Shown piece after piece: positions 48,126-61,127 of a DNA stretch of 64,000 bases. The position numbers and the translations under genes were made by a program. The DNA comes from Bartonella harrusi (GTDB lineage Bacteria; Pseudomonadota; Alphaproteobacteria; Rhizobiales; Rhizobiaceae), in NCBI RefSeq assembly GCF_024297065.1, contig NZ_CP101114.1:2074501-2138500 (forward strand), in the 5' to 3' direction. Under the pieces are notes generated by a model that was not told the DNA's origin, made no database searches, and saw only the letters and a program-made list of their open reading frames with translations. How positions within the stretch are numbered: position 1 is the stretch's first letter; every line of letters starts with the position of its first letter.

Positions 48126-49124
48126 CTAGGCCATTAAATTTTTGGAAAACTGACCTTGTGGACGAAATCTCCAGAGATAACTTGGCAAAAGAGCGACCAT
48201 TGCTTTGGGGGTAATCCCTACACCTTCTAAAGTATATCCATTTTCTCTCGCTTCTTGAGAAACAATGTTATCTACTTGTAGGAAACGTATCTGATTATTT
48301 GTAACAAGTGTTGGTACAAGGGGCAATTTACCAAGAGTTCCTAAAACACCTCCACACAATAGCCCGACAGAAAGAGGCATAGAGAGAGCTCTTTTTTTAC
48401 GGTGAATGATTTTTAAAATATTTTCAAGGGCATTTTGGAATGTGATAATCTGAGGACCACCAAGATCATAACTTTTTCCAGAAAGAACCGGCTCTTCTAA
48501 AGCTCGCACGACAAATTCAGCAACGTCACCAACATATACGGGTTGCAATTTACTTTGCCCTCCTCCAAAAAGAGGCATGATTGGTAAAAAACAAGACAAG
48601 TTTGCTAAGCTGTTAAAGAAACAATCTTCTGGACCAAAGATAACCGATGGGCGCATAATAATTGCTTGAGGATGCTCGTCTTGAACAATTTCCTCACTCA
48701 TCGATTTGACACGTGCATAAAGAAAGGAAGCGTTTTCATTTGCGACAAGGGTTGACATATAAAGAAGCGGTATACCAGCTTCAGCTGTTAATTCAGAAAC
48801 ATTCTGTATACCGTCAATTTGTGTTTTTTGAAAGTTTGCTTGATTTGCTTGTGTTAAGCTACCAGGAAGAAACACGGCTCCTTCTGCTCCAAGCAAGGCT
48901 CGTGCAACAGAACCACGGTGCGTGATATCAGTTTTGAGCATTTGGGTTTGTCCCACTTCTCCTATTTGTAGCATGTAATAAGCTTTTTGCGGATGACGAA
49001 CGGCAATACGAACGCGATAACCTCGTTTTGTTAAGGCTTCAACGATATGCCGCCCTACAAAACCAGAGCCGCCAAAAACAGTAATAAGTTTAGGATGTTG
49101 ATAAAGTGCACAATCAAGTTGCAT
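48126..49124 (-). CDS. NDUFA9-like NAD(P)-binding protein (complex I-associated, atypical SDR)
   Basis: An extended/atypical short-chain dehydrogenase fold with the NAD(P) motif ITVFGGSGFVGRHIVEAL near the N-terminus. It has a weakened active site: YARVKSMSEE carries YxxxK. It aligns by pattern with the complex I subunit NDUFA9 family found in alphaproteobacteria, which is thought to help assemble or stabilise NADH dehydrogenase. ATG 49124 (MQLDCALYQHP) is taken as start. An in-frame TTG at 49163 would nearly touch folC. Adjacency to folC is probably incidental. Confidence 0.86.
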   Translation of the reverse strand: MQLDCALYQHPKLITVFGGSGFVGRHIVEALTKRGYRVRIAVRHPQKAYYMLQIGEVGQTQMLKTDITHRGSVARALLGAEGAVFLPGSLTQANQANFQKTQIDGIQNVSELTAEAGIPLLYMSTLVANENASFLYARVKSMSEEIVQDEHPQAIIMRPSVIFGPEDCFFNSLANLSCFLPIMPLFGGGQSKLQPVYVGDVAEFVVRALEEPVLSGKSYDLGGPQIITFQNALENILKIIHRKKRALSMPLSVGLLCGGVLGTLGKLPLVPTLVTNNQIRFLQVDNIVSQEARENGYTLEGVGITPKAMVALLPSYLWRFRPQGQFSKNLMA

Positions 49125-49166
49125 AATTACAGATCTATCTTTCAAAGCTCTATGGATAATCAATTT

Positions 49167-50486
49167 CTAACATGGTGGTGTTTTATTGTCACGTAAAATA
49201 TCGCCGGCAAGGTAAAGGGACCCACCAATAAGGACAATTGCATTATTATGCTCTGTATTAATTTTCTTTAGAGTATCTTGTAGATGGGCTTGGGGGCTGG
49301 CAAAGAGCCCTACTTTTTGAGCGGATTCTGCTAAATTTTTTGGACAAATACCAGCAGTGTTGTCTATTAATGGAACTGTATAGATCTTATCTACGAGATT
49401 GGCGAGAGGGCGAAAATAACCGACAGCATCTTTAGTGTTAAGCATACCAGCGATCATAACAAGAGGACGGTTTGTTTTTTTTCTCCATTGAGTAAGTTCC
49501 TCTGCAATAACTTTTCCAGCAGCGGGATTGTGACCACCATCCAACCATAAATCAATATTGGGAGAGAGTTTATCAACTAAAGATCCATGAGTAATATGTT
49601 GCATCCGCGCGGGCCAATAAATATTTTTCAAAGCATGACTTATGGCTTGTTCTGAAAGTTGAAAACCCGCTTGAAAAATGGCTTCGAGAGAAGCGCCTGC
49701 ATTGGCAATTTGATGAGCACCAATGAGATTAGGAAGTGGAAGATCCATGAGACCTTGATTATGTTGAAAGACCATACGCCCATGTTCTCTATAACTTTGA
49801 TAATCTTGATCAAACAGAGAGTAAGGTGCTTTATTTTTATCTGCAATAGATGTTAAAATACAAAGGGTATCCTGGTGGTTTTGCTTACCGATAATGACAG
49901 GAACTGCTGGTTTGATAATGCCACCTTTCTGAAAAGCGATTTCTGCAATTGTGTTTCCAAGAAAAATCTCATGATCATAATCAATGGGCATAATAAGTGA
50001 TACAGCTGGCTTTTGAATCACGTTGGTAGCATCAAAACGTCCTCCTAACCCAACTTCTAAAATTACAACATCAGCTAGATGTGTACTAAACAGCATAAAA
50101 GCGGCAGCTGTAAAAATTTCAAAAATAGTAATTGGTTCTTGACGATTGATTTTTATAATTTCACGAATTGTTTCAGCCAATTGGTTCTCTGTAACAAGTT
50201 GCCCCCCCCCTTTTTCGCCTAATCGGCAACGTTCATTCCAATGAACAAGATGGGGTGAGCTGTAGACATGAACACGATAGCCTGCACTTTCCAAAAGAGC
50301 ACGACAAATTGCACAAGCAGATCCTTTACCATTTGTTCCAGCAATGTGTATAACAGGTGCAAGTTTTAAATGTGGATTGCCAAGATTCTCTAAAAGATGA
50401 AGAATGCGCCCTAAAGAGAGATCAAATTTTTTGGGATAGTTTTTTAGTAAATCATCCACCATTCCTTGTATTTGGCTTTTCTCCAT
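49167..50486 (-). CDS. folC: Dihydrofolate synthase / folylpolyglutamate synthase
   Basis: FolC adds glutamate to dihydropteroate and extends the polyglutamate tail of folates. The 439-residue protein is a Mur-ligase-type enzyme with the P-loop GTNGKGS (about 50-56), the FEIFTAAAFMLF segment, LEVGLGGRFDATN, and the C-terminal WLDGGHNPAAG. It starts 4 bases after accD on the same strand, the conserved accD-folC pair of rhizobia. Confidence 0.95.
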   Translation of the reverse strand: MEKSQIQGMVDDLLKNYPKKFDLSLGRILHLLENLGNPHLKLAPVIHIAGTNGKGSACAICRALLESAGYRVHVYSSPHLVHWNERCRLGEKGGGQLVTENQLAETIREIIKINRQEPITIFEIFTAAAFMLFSTHLADVVILEVGLGGRFDATNVIQKPAVSLIMPIDYDHEIFLGNTIAEIAFQKGGIIKPAVPVIIGKQNHQDTLCILTSIADKNKAPYSLFDQDYQSYREHGRMVFQHNQGLMDLPLPNLIGAHQIANAGASLEAIFQAGFQLSEQAISHALKNIYWPARMQHITHGSLVDKLSPNIDLWLDGGHNPAAGKVIAEELTQWRKKTNRPLVMIAGMLNTKDAVGYFRPLANLVDKIYTVPLIDNTAGICPKNLAESAQKVGLFASPQAHLQDTLKKINTEHNNAIVLIGGSLYLAGDILRDNKTPPC

Positions 50487-50490
50487 GCGG

Positions 50491-51411
50491 TTACGCAGCT
50501 GCTGTGTTAGAAAGTGATACCTGAGAATGTGTTGGAGATGGGCTGGAAGGGTGAACGGCCGCAGGTTTCTTCATCATCAAGCGTAGAAGCCGTGCAATGG
50601 TAGCTTTCATTTCTAAACGCGATACAACCATATCAATCATACCATGTTCGAGTAGGTATTCACTGCTTTGAAAACCCTCTGGTAAAGTTTCACGGATGGT
50701 TTGTTGGATGACACGTGGTCCAGCAAAACCAATCATAGCGCCTGGTTCGGCAATGTGGATATCGCCAAGCATAGCGTAAGAAGCTGTAACACCGCCGGTA
50801 GTAGGATTGGTAAGAACCACAATATAGGGCAGCTTTGCTTCTTTCAGCATTTCAATGGCTACGGTCGTACGGGGCATTTGCATCAAAGAGAGTGTTCCTT
50901 CTTGCATACGTGCACCACCAGACGCGGCAAAAAGAACTAAAGGGCATCTTTCAGCAATGGCAGTCTCAAAAGCTTTGATGATAGCTTCTCCTGAAGCCAT
51001 ACCGAGTGATCCCCCCATAAAGGCGAAGTCTTGAACGGTCGCTATAATTGGCAAACCCTCAATAGTACCGCGTGCATTTAAAATATTGTCATTAACGCCA
51101 AGTTTAGAACGATAATCTTTTAATCGATCAATATAGCGTTTTTCATCGCGAAATTTCAAAGGATCTGTTACAACTTTTGGATTTTCGAAAGGTGTATAAA
51201 CACCATCATCAAAAAAATGCATGAGACGATTTTTGGCACTGATACGCATGTGATAACCAGAACTAGGAACGACATACTGATTCATCTCCAGATCTTTATG
51301 GAAGACCATCTCACCGCTGGTAGGATCTTTAATCCATAAATTATCTGGAATTTCACGGCGTCTCAATATAGAATTAATTTTAGGACGAACATAATTTGTG
51401 ATCCAGTTCAT
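50491..51411 (-). CDS. accD: Acetyl-CoA carboxylase carboxyltransferase beta subunit
   Basis: AccD together with AccA moves carboxyl from carboxybiotin to acetyl-CoA, giving malonyl-CoA for fatty acid synthesis. The 306-residue protein has the crotonase-like fold with [24 protein letters not shown] and [17 protein letters not shown]. Enterobacterial AccD has a four-cysteine zinc ribbon at the N-terminus. Here that segment reads [20 protein letters not shown] and then [12 protein letters not shown], with no cysteine at all. It is followed by folC. Confidence 0.95.
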   Translation of the reverse strand: MNWITNYVRPKINSILRRREIPDNLWIKDPTSGEMVFHKDLEMNQYVVPSSGYHMRISAKNRLMHFFDDGVYTPFENPKVVTDPLKFRDEKRYIDRLKDYRSKLGVNDNILNARGTIEGLPIIATVQDFAFMGGSLGMASGEAIIKAFETAIAERCPLVLFAASGGARMQEGTLSLMQMPRTTVAIEMLKEAKLPYIVVLTNPTTGGVTASYAMLGDIHIAEPGAMIGFAGPRVIQQTIRETLPEGFQSSEYLLEHGMIDMVVSRLEMKATIARLLRLMMKKPAAVHPSSPSPTHSQVSLSNTAAA

Positions 51412-51957
51412 CTTTATAGCCTCTCTTTAAATATTATACACTTTTGTACCATTTGAAAGAAGATAAGATTTAAATGATTAAATTCGCTTCGCAAGCTCAA
51501 CAAATGAACCCCTTTAATACTTTTACAAGTATACGTATAGCTCACCTTCCATTGTCTTTTAATTTTCTTTCCGATGTCATAATGATTATTTGCATTAAGA
51601 GTATTCCTTACAACAAATCTCTCAGCATTTTAAATAACTATACTCTCTGTTCTCTTGCTTTGATATCAAAACCTCTTCTCTGCATTGACAAACGCTCCAT
51701 TGGCCCCTGATAAAACGAATATCTCTTTAATCATGAACACCAATAGTTTTGAAGCAGAGAAACCTTGCATTATAAAATATCAATAAGACTATGACGGTTC
51801 ATAAAAACAATGGGTATGACAACACCATGTTAACGAACTGCCAGTACGAGAGCAAGATTTTTTTAAAGAGATTCTTTGATGAGAGGGGTGAAAACGAACG
51901 TTTAAATTTTAAGCTCTCTATTTTCATACACTTTTGTAGATTTTAAGTGAACGCGTA
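51412..51957. other. Gap where trpA stands in rhizobia
   Basis: 546 bases upstream of accD. In rhizobia trpF-trpB-trpA lead into accD-folC. I see no tryptophan synthase motif here. A plus-strand frame at 51474-51710 has low-complexity hydrophobic translation and no recognised family. Loss of trp genes is inferred from synteny. Confidence 0.5.
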
Positions 51958-52680
51958 TCATTGTTTTTGTGTGGCATGTCTATTGGTTTTTTGGGAAAGC
52001 ATTTTGTGTAAGTGCGTCATAAAAGCGGCTGCGAAAAGCGGCGATGCTAAATTAAGAACGGGAATTGAGACAAAAAGTGCGATCAACAATCCTGCGCCAA
52101 AAACTGTTGTGTAATGAACGTGTAAAAAAGCATGTGCTTCTTTCTCCGAGCGAAAACGGTAGGCAGCAAACACAAAATATTCACGACCAAGTAAGAAACC
52201 ATTAATAACATAAAAAGCAATCAAATTGACACCTGGCACAAAAAATAAAATAAAAGCGATTCCATTACCCACAAGACTTAAAAGCACAAATTTCAAGGAA
52301 AGAATGAGAGAACGCCCAAATGGCAGAGCATGTCCAATAGGTTCGTTTGGATAATCTTCTTTTTCAATAATTTCAGCAGCAGAATCAATGAAAAAACCAC
52401 CGATCATAGCGGTGATTGGAGCAATCAAAAAAGCCATCAGCAAAGCTAAGCCAAGATTAAAAATGATGAGCATACCAAATCCCAACCATCCTGCCCAACT
52501 GGGTAATCCCGGAAGAAAATCAGCAATCAAAGGCCAAAAGTAGGATAGAAAAAGTTGACGTACACATAACCATAAAATAGCAAGTACCACAAAGGTAATT
52601 CCCAATGCTTTTAAGATCATAATGCGATATGGCGAGGTTATCAGACGTTGTAAAGCCCGATAGGCAGCAGTAAAAATCAT
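51958..52680 (-). CDS. EI24/CysZ-like membrane protein
   Basis: A 240-residue membrane protein with about five to six hydrophobic segments (ALGITFVVLAILWLCVRQLFL; GFGMLIIFNLGLALLMAFLI; FVLLSLVGNGIAFILFFVPG and others) and the family-like GVNLIAFYVINGFLLGREYF. The pattern matches the EI24/DUF540 family, which includes the sulfate-uptake protein CysZ. No cys genes are near, so transport of sulfate is only a guess. Confidence 0.75.
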   Translation of the reverse strand: MIFTAAYRALQRLITSPYRIMILKALGITFVVLAILWLCVRQLFLSYFWPLIADFLPGLPSWAGWLGFGMLIIFNLGLALLMAFLIAPITAMIGGFFIDSAAEIIEKEDYPNEPIGHALPFGRSLILSLKFVLLSLVGNGIAFILFFVPGVNLIAFYVINGFLLGREYFVFAAYRFRSEKEAHAFLHVHYTTVFGAGLLIALFVSIPVLNLASPLFAAAFMTHLHKMLSQKTNRHATQKQ

Positions 52681-53168
52681 GATAACTCAATAAATAAGAA
52701 AAAAACGGTAAAGACAAGAGAGAGCTTAAAAAGCGTTTTAAATATGCACGTATTTTCACAAATTCTACAATTTTTTTGATAAAGAATAGACAGCCAAAAG
52801 GTCGTATTTCTTATAATGCTGTAAAATATTTTTTCGGTACGGTGATATAAAGCGCATTCATTGATGGTGAAACATATAGTGTTATCACGGTATAATTTCG
52901 ACGTTCTTCTGCATCAACTCAGTATAGAAGTGTGAGTTTGAAAACAATAGTGAATTGAGAGTTTTTTTCATAGATTTTATAAAGTAAATTCCATAAGCGG
53001 CTAGTAGATGCAAATTTTTTGAGAGAAATCAAGAGAATAACAGATTGTTGTGGGTTAATAATGTTTGTTTTGTAAGGCTGCGATGAGGAAAATTTTTATA
53101 CATGGAAGAAAATCACGAGAGAATTTTTCTATAATGCTGAGGAATAAACAATAGACGCGATGCAAAGT
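52681..53168. other. Gap upstream of the CysZ-like gene
   Basis: About 490 AT-rich bases between the CysZ-like gene and integrase-remnant copy C. All frames are short and no RNA gene is recognised. Confidence 0.45.
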
Positions 53169-53646
53169 ATTGATTTATAAAGATAATTTATCGTTTTGTA
53201 TGTTGAATGTGACCCCCGAATATTGTAGGATTCTCTCATTTCAAATCCTTTTATGTTGAATCAATCAAAACTATGTTTCTATACGTCATAAGCGGGGCTG
53301 TCGTGTGGGTAAAAAACTCTAAAGTAAGGCGAAAACGTCTCTTATGAAACGTCTAAATACTAAGGGCTGTCGCAATATTGGGGGCTGGCAAATAGTATGC
53401 TGCTGCTGGCTTGTACCTTCATAAGTGTAAAGATGGTGGTACTCAATGGCTCTTATGCTATACTATCCGAGTGCCGTCGTGAAATGGGCTTGGGTGCTTT
53501 AAGATATGTCTCTTTAAAACAATCCCGTGAATATGCAACCCAATGGCGTTCTGTTTTAGATGAGGGTTGTGACCCCATTAAAGAACGTGAGAAACAAAAG
53601 CGTGAAGCAGTGCGATACGTACATGGCAATGAGGGTCACCCATGCT
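53169..53646 (+). pseudogene. Phage-type integrase remnant repeat, copy C
   Basis: Inverted relative to copies A and B. The shared non-coding segment (53169-53310) is followed on the plus strand by KCKDGGTQWLLCYTIR. One frameshift near 53475 then gives CRREMGLGALRYVSLKQSRE, YATQWRSVLDEGCDPIKERE and KQKREAVR before the frame ends. This is the clearest match to a DUF4102-type integrase N-terminus in the window. The core-binding and catalytic domains are missing. Confidence 0.78.
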
Positions 53647-53844
53647 AACCATTTTACAATAACTGAAATCAGAGGAATTTTTCTTTCTATAGTTTTTTTG
53701 TCCAAAGAAGATCATCTCTCAATGAGAAACATTATCTAGGTAGTTTTAGGTGGTGTGGTAAATAAATTTTATTTTTTTTCACATTTTTATGGTATTCAAC
53801 TCTCTAGCAATTTCTTTTTTTATTTGAAATAGAGAAAATTTCTT
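53647..53844. other. Spacer downstream of coaBC
   Basis: About 200 AT-rich bases. T-rich stretches follow the coaBC stop on the minus strand, but no clear hairpin is seen. Confidence 0.4.
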
Positions 53845-55242
53845 TTATTGATAAGCAGGGGGCTGAAGATCAAAAAATGACACAATAACCTTTGCTAATT
53901 TTTGTGCGATTTGTTGTTTACTCATGTGCGGCCATTGTTCAACAGTGTCTTTACTCACAAGACAAACTTGATTTGTGTCAGCGCCCATGACGCTTGTACC
54001 ATCAGCGTGAAGAGAAACATCATTGGCAAGAATGAAATTCGCTCCTTTTTCGATACATTTTTTTTGCGCATTGACAATAACGTCAGAGGTTTCAGCAGCA
54101 AATCCAATTACTAGAGGCGGGCGATTTGGAGCATGTCCAATTGTTGCCAAAATATCAGGATTTTCAACCATTTGTAAGGATGGTGGTGTTTGATGGTTAT
54201 GCTTTTTGATCTTGTTTATAGATTGTGTTTGGCTACGCCAATCGCAAACGGCGGCGACAAAAATAGCACCGTCAGCAGGCAATGCATCTTGAACAGCTTG
54301 TAACATTTGACATGCTGTTTCAACATGAAGAGTTTTGACCCCTTGTAGGGCGGTAAGATTAACTGGTCCACAAACAAGTGTCACTTTGGCGCCCAAATTT
54401 GCAAGAGTTGTTGCAATGGCATGGCCTTGTTTTCCAGATGAACGATTAGCAAGATAACGTACCGGATCAATGGGTTCATGGGTAGGACCAGAAGTAACAA
54501 TAAAATGGCGACCAACAAGGGGTTTTTCTTGCACACCTAAAAGAGTTTCTGCTGCCGCGACAATCGTGAGGGGATCACTCATGCGTCCACAACCTGTTTC
54601 ATTGCGTTCAGCCATTTCGCCAACTTCTGGTCCGATGATATGAACACCATCTGTTCGTAATGTTGCAACATTACGAACAGTTGCTGGATGGGTCCACATT
54701 GCTGGATTCATGGCTGGTGCAATTAGGAGTGGACAGCGTGCCGCTAAAAGCACACAATCAGCCAGATCATCTCCTATACCATTGGCTATTTTGGCAATGC
54801 GATTGGCTGTAGCTGGAGCTAAAATAATCAGATCAGCATCGCGTGCCAAGCGAATATGACCAATATCATGCTCTTCTTCACGTGAAAATAAATCGCTATA
54901 GACCATATGACCACTGAGAGCTTCGGCGGCTAAAGGCGTAATAAACTTTTGTGCCGCTTTTGTTATAATAATGTTTAAATGTGCTCCACGCTCTTGCAAT
55001 CGACGAATCAGATCAAGGGCTTTATAAGCAGCAATACTTCCACCAATAATAAGAAGCAGTAATTTTGATTTCAATGATTGCGATTCAATGACGCTTACTT
55101 GAGAGGGAGATAGAGATTGTGTGACAGGGTTACTTAAAATACGGCGGACTTCTTCTTCCATGGAAATGCCATTTTTGGCGGCACGTATGCGTAAAGCTTC
55201 TTTGATTTCAGGAGAGAGATTGCGAATAGTAATACTAGCCAT
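53845..55242 (-). CDS. coaBC: CoaBC fused to an N-terminal FitA-like ribbon-helix-helix domain
   Basis: The main part (from about residue 58) is the bifunctional enzyme that couples 4'-phosphopantothenate to cysteine and decarboxylates the product. The CoaC flavoprotein has GGSIAAYKALDLIRRL, APAMNPAMW and the NETGCGRM cysteine. CoaB has TSGPTHEPIDPVRYLANRSS and GFAAETSD. Residues 1-37 (MASITIRNLSPEIKEALRIR, AAKNGISMEEEVRRIL) are a ribbon-helix-helix domain like the antitoxin FitA. Its ATG follows GGAGGT with good spacing, so the fusion is probably translated. A TTG at codon 57 could serve as an internal start for a standard-length CoaBC. It follows ubiB at a 62-base distance. Confidence 0.93.
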   Translation of the reverse strand: MASITIRNLSPEIKEALRIRAAKNGISMEEEVRRILSNPVTQSLSPSQVSVIESQSLKSKLLLLIIGGSIAAYKALDLIRRLQERGAHLNIIITKAAQKFITPLAAEALSGHMVYSDLFSREEEHDIGHIRLARDADLIILAPATANRIAKIANGIGDDLADCVLLAARCPLLIAPAMNPAMWTHPATVRNVATLRTDGVHIIGPEVGEMAERNETGCGRMSDPLTIVAAAETLLGVQEKPLVGRHFIVTSGPTHEPIDPVRYLANRSSGKQGHAIATTLANLGAKVTLVCGPVNLTALQGVKTLHVETACQMLQAVQDALPADGAIFVAAVCDWRSQTQSINKIKKHNHQTPPSLQMVENPDILATIGHAPNRPPLVIGFAAETSDVIVNAQKKCIEKGANFILANDVSLHADGTSVMGADTNQVCLVSKDTVEQWPHMSKQQIAQKLAKVIVSFFDLQPPAYQ

Positions 55243-55304
55243 AAAAGACCTCCAAGAAATAAATTGATTGCAATGATTTCACATTTTATAGCATAGTGAG
55301 TGGA

Positions 55305-56891
55305 TTAGAAAAGATGAAAAAAGTAAAAAGTAAGGCAAACGCAACAAAACGCAATGATGAACAGACTATAACGACCATAGCGATTGGTACGACTTTGCTC
55401 ACGCGCAAGTTGCTTAAGAGTGACCGGTGAAAGATGAAATCCGGTTTTTACCATTTGGTTGAGGTCTTCTTCCATCCGTTGGAAGTTTTCTATCAATTGC
55501 GGTGTTTTGCGTGCCAGAGAAAGGAGAGTTTGTGCGCCTTCATTGAAGTCTTTTGCAATTCCAATGGGCCCTAAATTTTTACCAATCCATTCTCTAACAA
55601 CTGGTTCAGAGGCTTTCCACATATTAAAATGAGGGTCCAATGTGCGTGCGACACCTTCAACGACAACCATAGTTTTTTGTAGCAATAAAAGTTCAGGACG
55701 TGTTTGCATGTCAAAGAGCTCAGTAACTTCAAACAGCAGTGTAAGCAATTTAGCCATAGAAATGCTTTGCGCAGATTGTCCGTGAATGGGTTCACCAATA
55801 GCGCGATTTGCTTGAGCAAAGCTCTCAATATTATGGTGTGGGGGCACATATCCTGCTTCAAAATGAGCGCGTGCTACCCGATGGTAATCGCGGGTAATAA
55901 AGCCATAAAGGATTTCAGCAAGAAAATGCTTTTCTTTTTTACCTAGCCGTCCTGTAATTCCTAAATCAACAGCAACAATACATCCCTTTGGATCTACAAA
56001 TAAATTACCAGGGTGCATATCTGCGTGAAAAAAACCATCACGCAATGTGTGACGAAGAAAAGATTGAATAAGCGTAATTGCAAGCACTTGCAAATCAAAA
56101 CCCGCCTCTTTGAGAGTAGAAATTTCAGATATTCTAATGCCATCGACCCATTCCATGGTTAAAACATTACGGCCTGTTCGCTCCCAGTCAACTTGTGGAA
56201 CGCGAAATCCTGTATCCTGTTGAATATTTTCAGCCATTTCTGATATGGCAGCTGCTTCTAAACGTAAATCCATTTCAATACGTGTCGTTTGTGCCAAGGT
56301 ATCAACAACACAAACAGGGCGCAGTCGTCGAGAGGCCGGTATATAACGCTCTTGTAAATGAGCAATGAGATAAAAGCTTCTAAGGTCTCTAGCAAAACGA
56401 GTTCTGATATTGGGACGGATGACTTTAACAGCACATTTTTTTCTATGACCAGCTTCATCATCGTATTCAGCTACATGAACTTGAGCAATAGAAGCGGCGG
56501 CAATAGGGGGATAAAAGTTTACAAAGAGATCATCGATAGATCGATCAAGCGAACTTTCAATTTGAGCAATAGCAGCAGCGCAAGAAAATGTTTGCACACG
56601 ATCTTGTAGTTGCGCCAAATCTGCTGCAATATCATGTCCAACAATATCGGGTCTGGTAGCAAGAAATTGACCAAGTTTTATGTAAGAAGGACCGAGTTTA
56701 TTAATGGCATAAGAAAGATTTTCAGACCTTCGCTTTTGTTTTGTTTTTCGTCGCGCTAACACACCTGCGATACGATGACATAATGCTGGAAATCCTTGAA
56801 GATCATCGTGAGGCAGGGCACTTAAAACACCTTCACGTGCTAAAACCCATCCGGCGCGCATCAATTGAAAATAAGTAGAAATTTGCACCAT
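55305..56891 (-). CDS. ubiB: Ubiquinone biosynthesis kinase-like protein UbiB
   Basis: UbiB is an atypical ABC1/ADCK-type kinase fold ATPase needed for ubiquinone synthesis or distribution at the inner membrane. The 528-residue protein has the KxGQ motif PSYIKLGQFLATRPD, the Lys of AVKVIRPNI, DGFFHADMHPGNLF (catalytic loop) and VAVDLGITGRL (metal site). A C-terminal hydrophobic anchor (YSLFIIAFCCVCLTFYFFHL) ends it. It lies one base after ubiE and almost certainly shares its transcript. Confidence 0.95.
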   Translation of the reverse strand: MVQISTYFQLMRAGWVLAREGVLSALPHDDLQGFPALCHRIAGVLARRKTKQKRRSENLSYAINKLGPSYIKLGQFLATRPDIVGHDIAADLAQLQDRVQTFSCAAAIAQIESSLDRSIDDLFVNFYPPIAAASIAQVHVAEYDDEAGHRKKCAVKVIRPNIRTRFARDLRSFYLIAHLQERYIPASRRLRPVCVVDTLAQTTRIEMDLRLEAAAISEMAENIQQDTGFRVPQVDWERTGRNVLTMEWVDGIRISEISTLKEAGFDLQVLAITLIQSFLRHTLRDGFFHADMHPGNLFVDPKGCIVAVDLGITGRLGKKEKHFLAEILYGFITRDYHRVARAHFEAGYVPPHHNIESFAQANRAIGEPIHGQSAQSISMAKLLTLLFEVTELFDMQTRPELLLLQKTMVVVEGVARTLDPHFNMWKASEPVVREWIGKNLGPIGIAKDFNEGAQTLLSLARKTPQLIENFQRMEEDLNQMVKTGFHLSPVTLKQLAREQSRTNRYGRYSLFIIAFCCVCLTFYFFHLF

Positions 56892-56892
56892 T

Positions 56893-57681
56893 TTAAATTT
56901 TCCAACCTGAATGCAGCGCTGCGATTGCTCCTGTAAGATTGCGGTAAGATATGCGCGAAAAACCGGCTTGCTTGATCATATGGGCAAAATCATCTTGTTT
57001 AGGAAACTTGCGAATAGATTCAACCAAATAACGATAAGCATCGCCATCACTTGCAATGATTTGACCAAGTTTAGGGATAGCATGGAAAGACCAAAGGTCA
57101 TAAAGTTTGTCAAGCCAAGGCATCTCGACATCTGAAAATTCTAAACATAAAAAACGCCCACCCGGTTTTAAAACACGAAAAGCTTCTCTAAGGGCTTTAT
57201 CAATATGAGGCACGTTGCGGATTCCAAAGGCAATAGTATAAGCATCGAAGCTTCGATCTTCGAAAGGTAGCTGTTCAGCATTGGCTTCAACAAAATCAAT
57301 CAAAGGAGCGAGGCCATTTTTTTGTGCACGTTTTTTGCCAACGCTAAGCATTGAGCCATTAATATCAAGTACTGTAGCATGTGCTTTTTGGCGTGAAGCA
57401 TTAAGGATTCGGAAAGCGATATCACCAGTCCCTCCAGCCACATCAAGCACCTTCCAATTGGCAAGTGCTGGCGGAGAAAGCCATGCAACCATAGAATTTT
57501 TCCACACACGATGTAGCCCTAATGATAAGATATCATTCATCATATCATAGTTTTCAGCAACGGAGTGGAATACACCATTAACCATAGATTGTTTTTGCTC
57601 TTCATTAACTTTTGTAAAGCCAAAAGAGCTTTCCATACCACCTTTGGTTCCAACACGTTCTGTTTCAGCTGTCATGTGCAT
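56893..57681 (-). CDS. ubiE: Ubiquinone/menaquinone C-methyltransferase UbiE
   Basis: UbiE methylates the ring carbon of the demethoxy-quinol intermediate in ubiquinone synthesis. The 262-residue protein has the SAM motif [35 protein letters not shown], the family signature [20 protein letters not shown], and a C-terminal [14 protein letters not shown]. The start is ATG 57681, and ATG 57675 is also in frame. In rhizobia a mutM gene faces it upstream. Here gyrB on the same strand ends 115 bases upstream instead. Confidence 0.95.
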   Translation of the reverse strand: MHMTAETERVGTKGGMESSFGFTKVNEEQKQSMVNGVFHSVAENYDMMNDILSLGLHRVWKNSMVAWLSPPALANWKVLDVAGGTGDIAFRILNASRQKAHATVLDINGSMLSVGKKRAQKNGLAPLIDFVEANAEQLPFEDRSFDAYTIAFGIRNVPHIDKALREAFRVLKPGGRFLCLEFSDVEMPWLDKLYDLWSFHAIPKLGQIIASDGDAYRYLVESIRKFPKQDDFAHMIKQAGFSRISYRNLTGAIAALHSGWKI

Positions 57682-57796
57682 GACTTTCCTTCGTTTTTCT
57701 TTTTTTATCGTAGATGAAGTGTAGAAGGAATATTCAAATACGAAAAATATCTTATAAAACTGCGATGTTTATACAGCTAGAAACAAAAGAGTACCT

Positions 57797-61127
<3,331 letters not shown>

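Noticed and set aside
51474..51710. 78-codon plus-strand frame upstream of accD
   Set aside because: No recognisable domain, no convincing ribosome binding site, and a composition like the surrounding spacer.
54871..54900. TTCACGTGAAA in coaBC as a parS site
   Set aside because: The outer bases do not match (GTTTC/GAAAC arms incomplete), and it lies about 50 kb from the par cluster.
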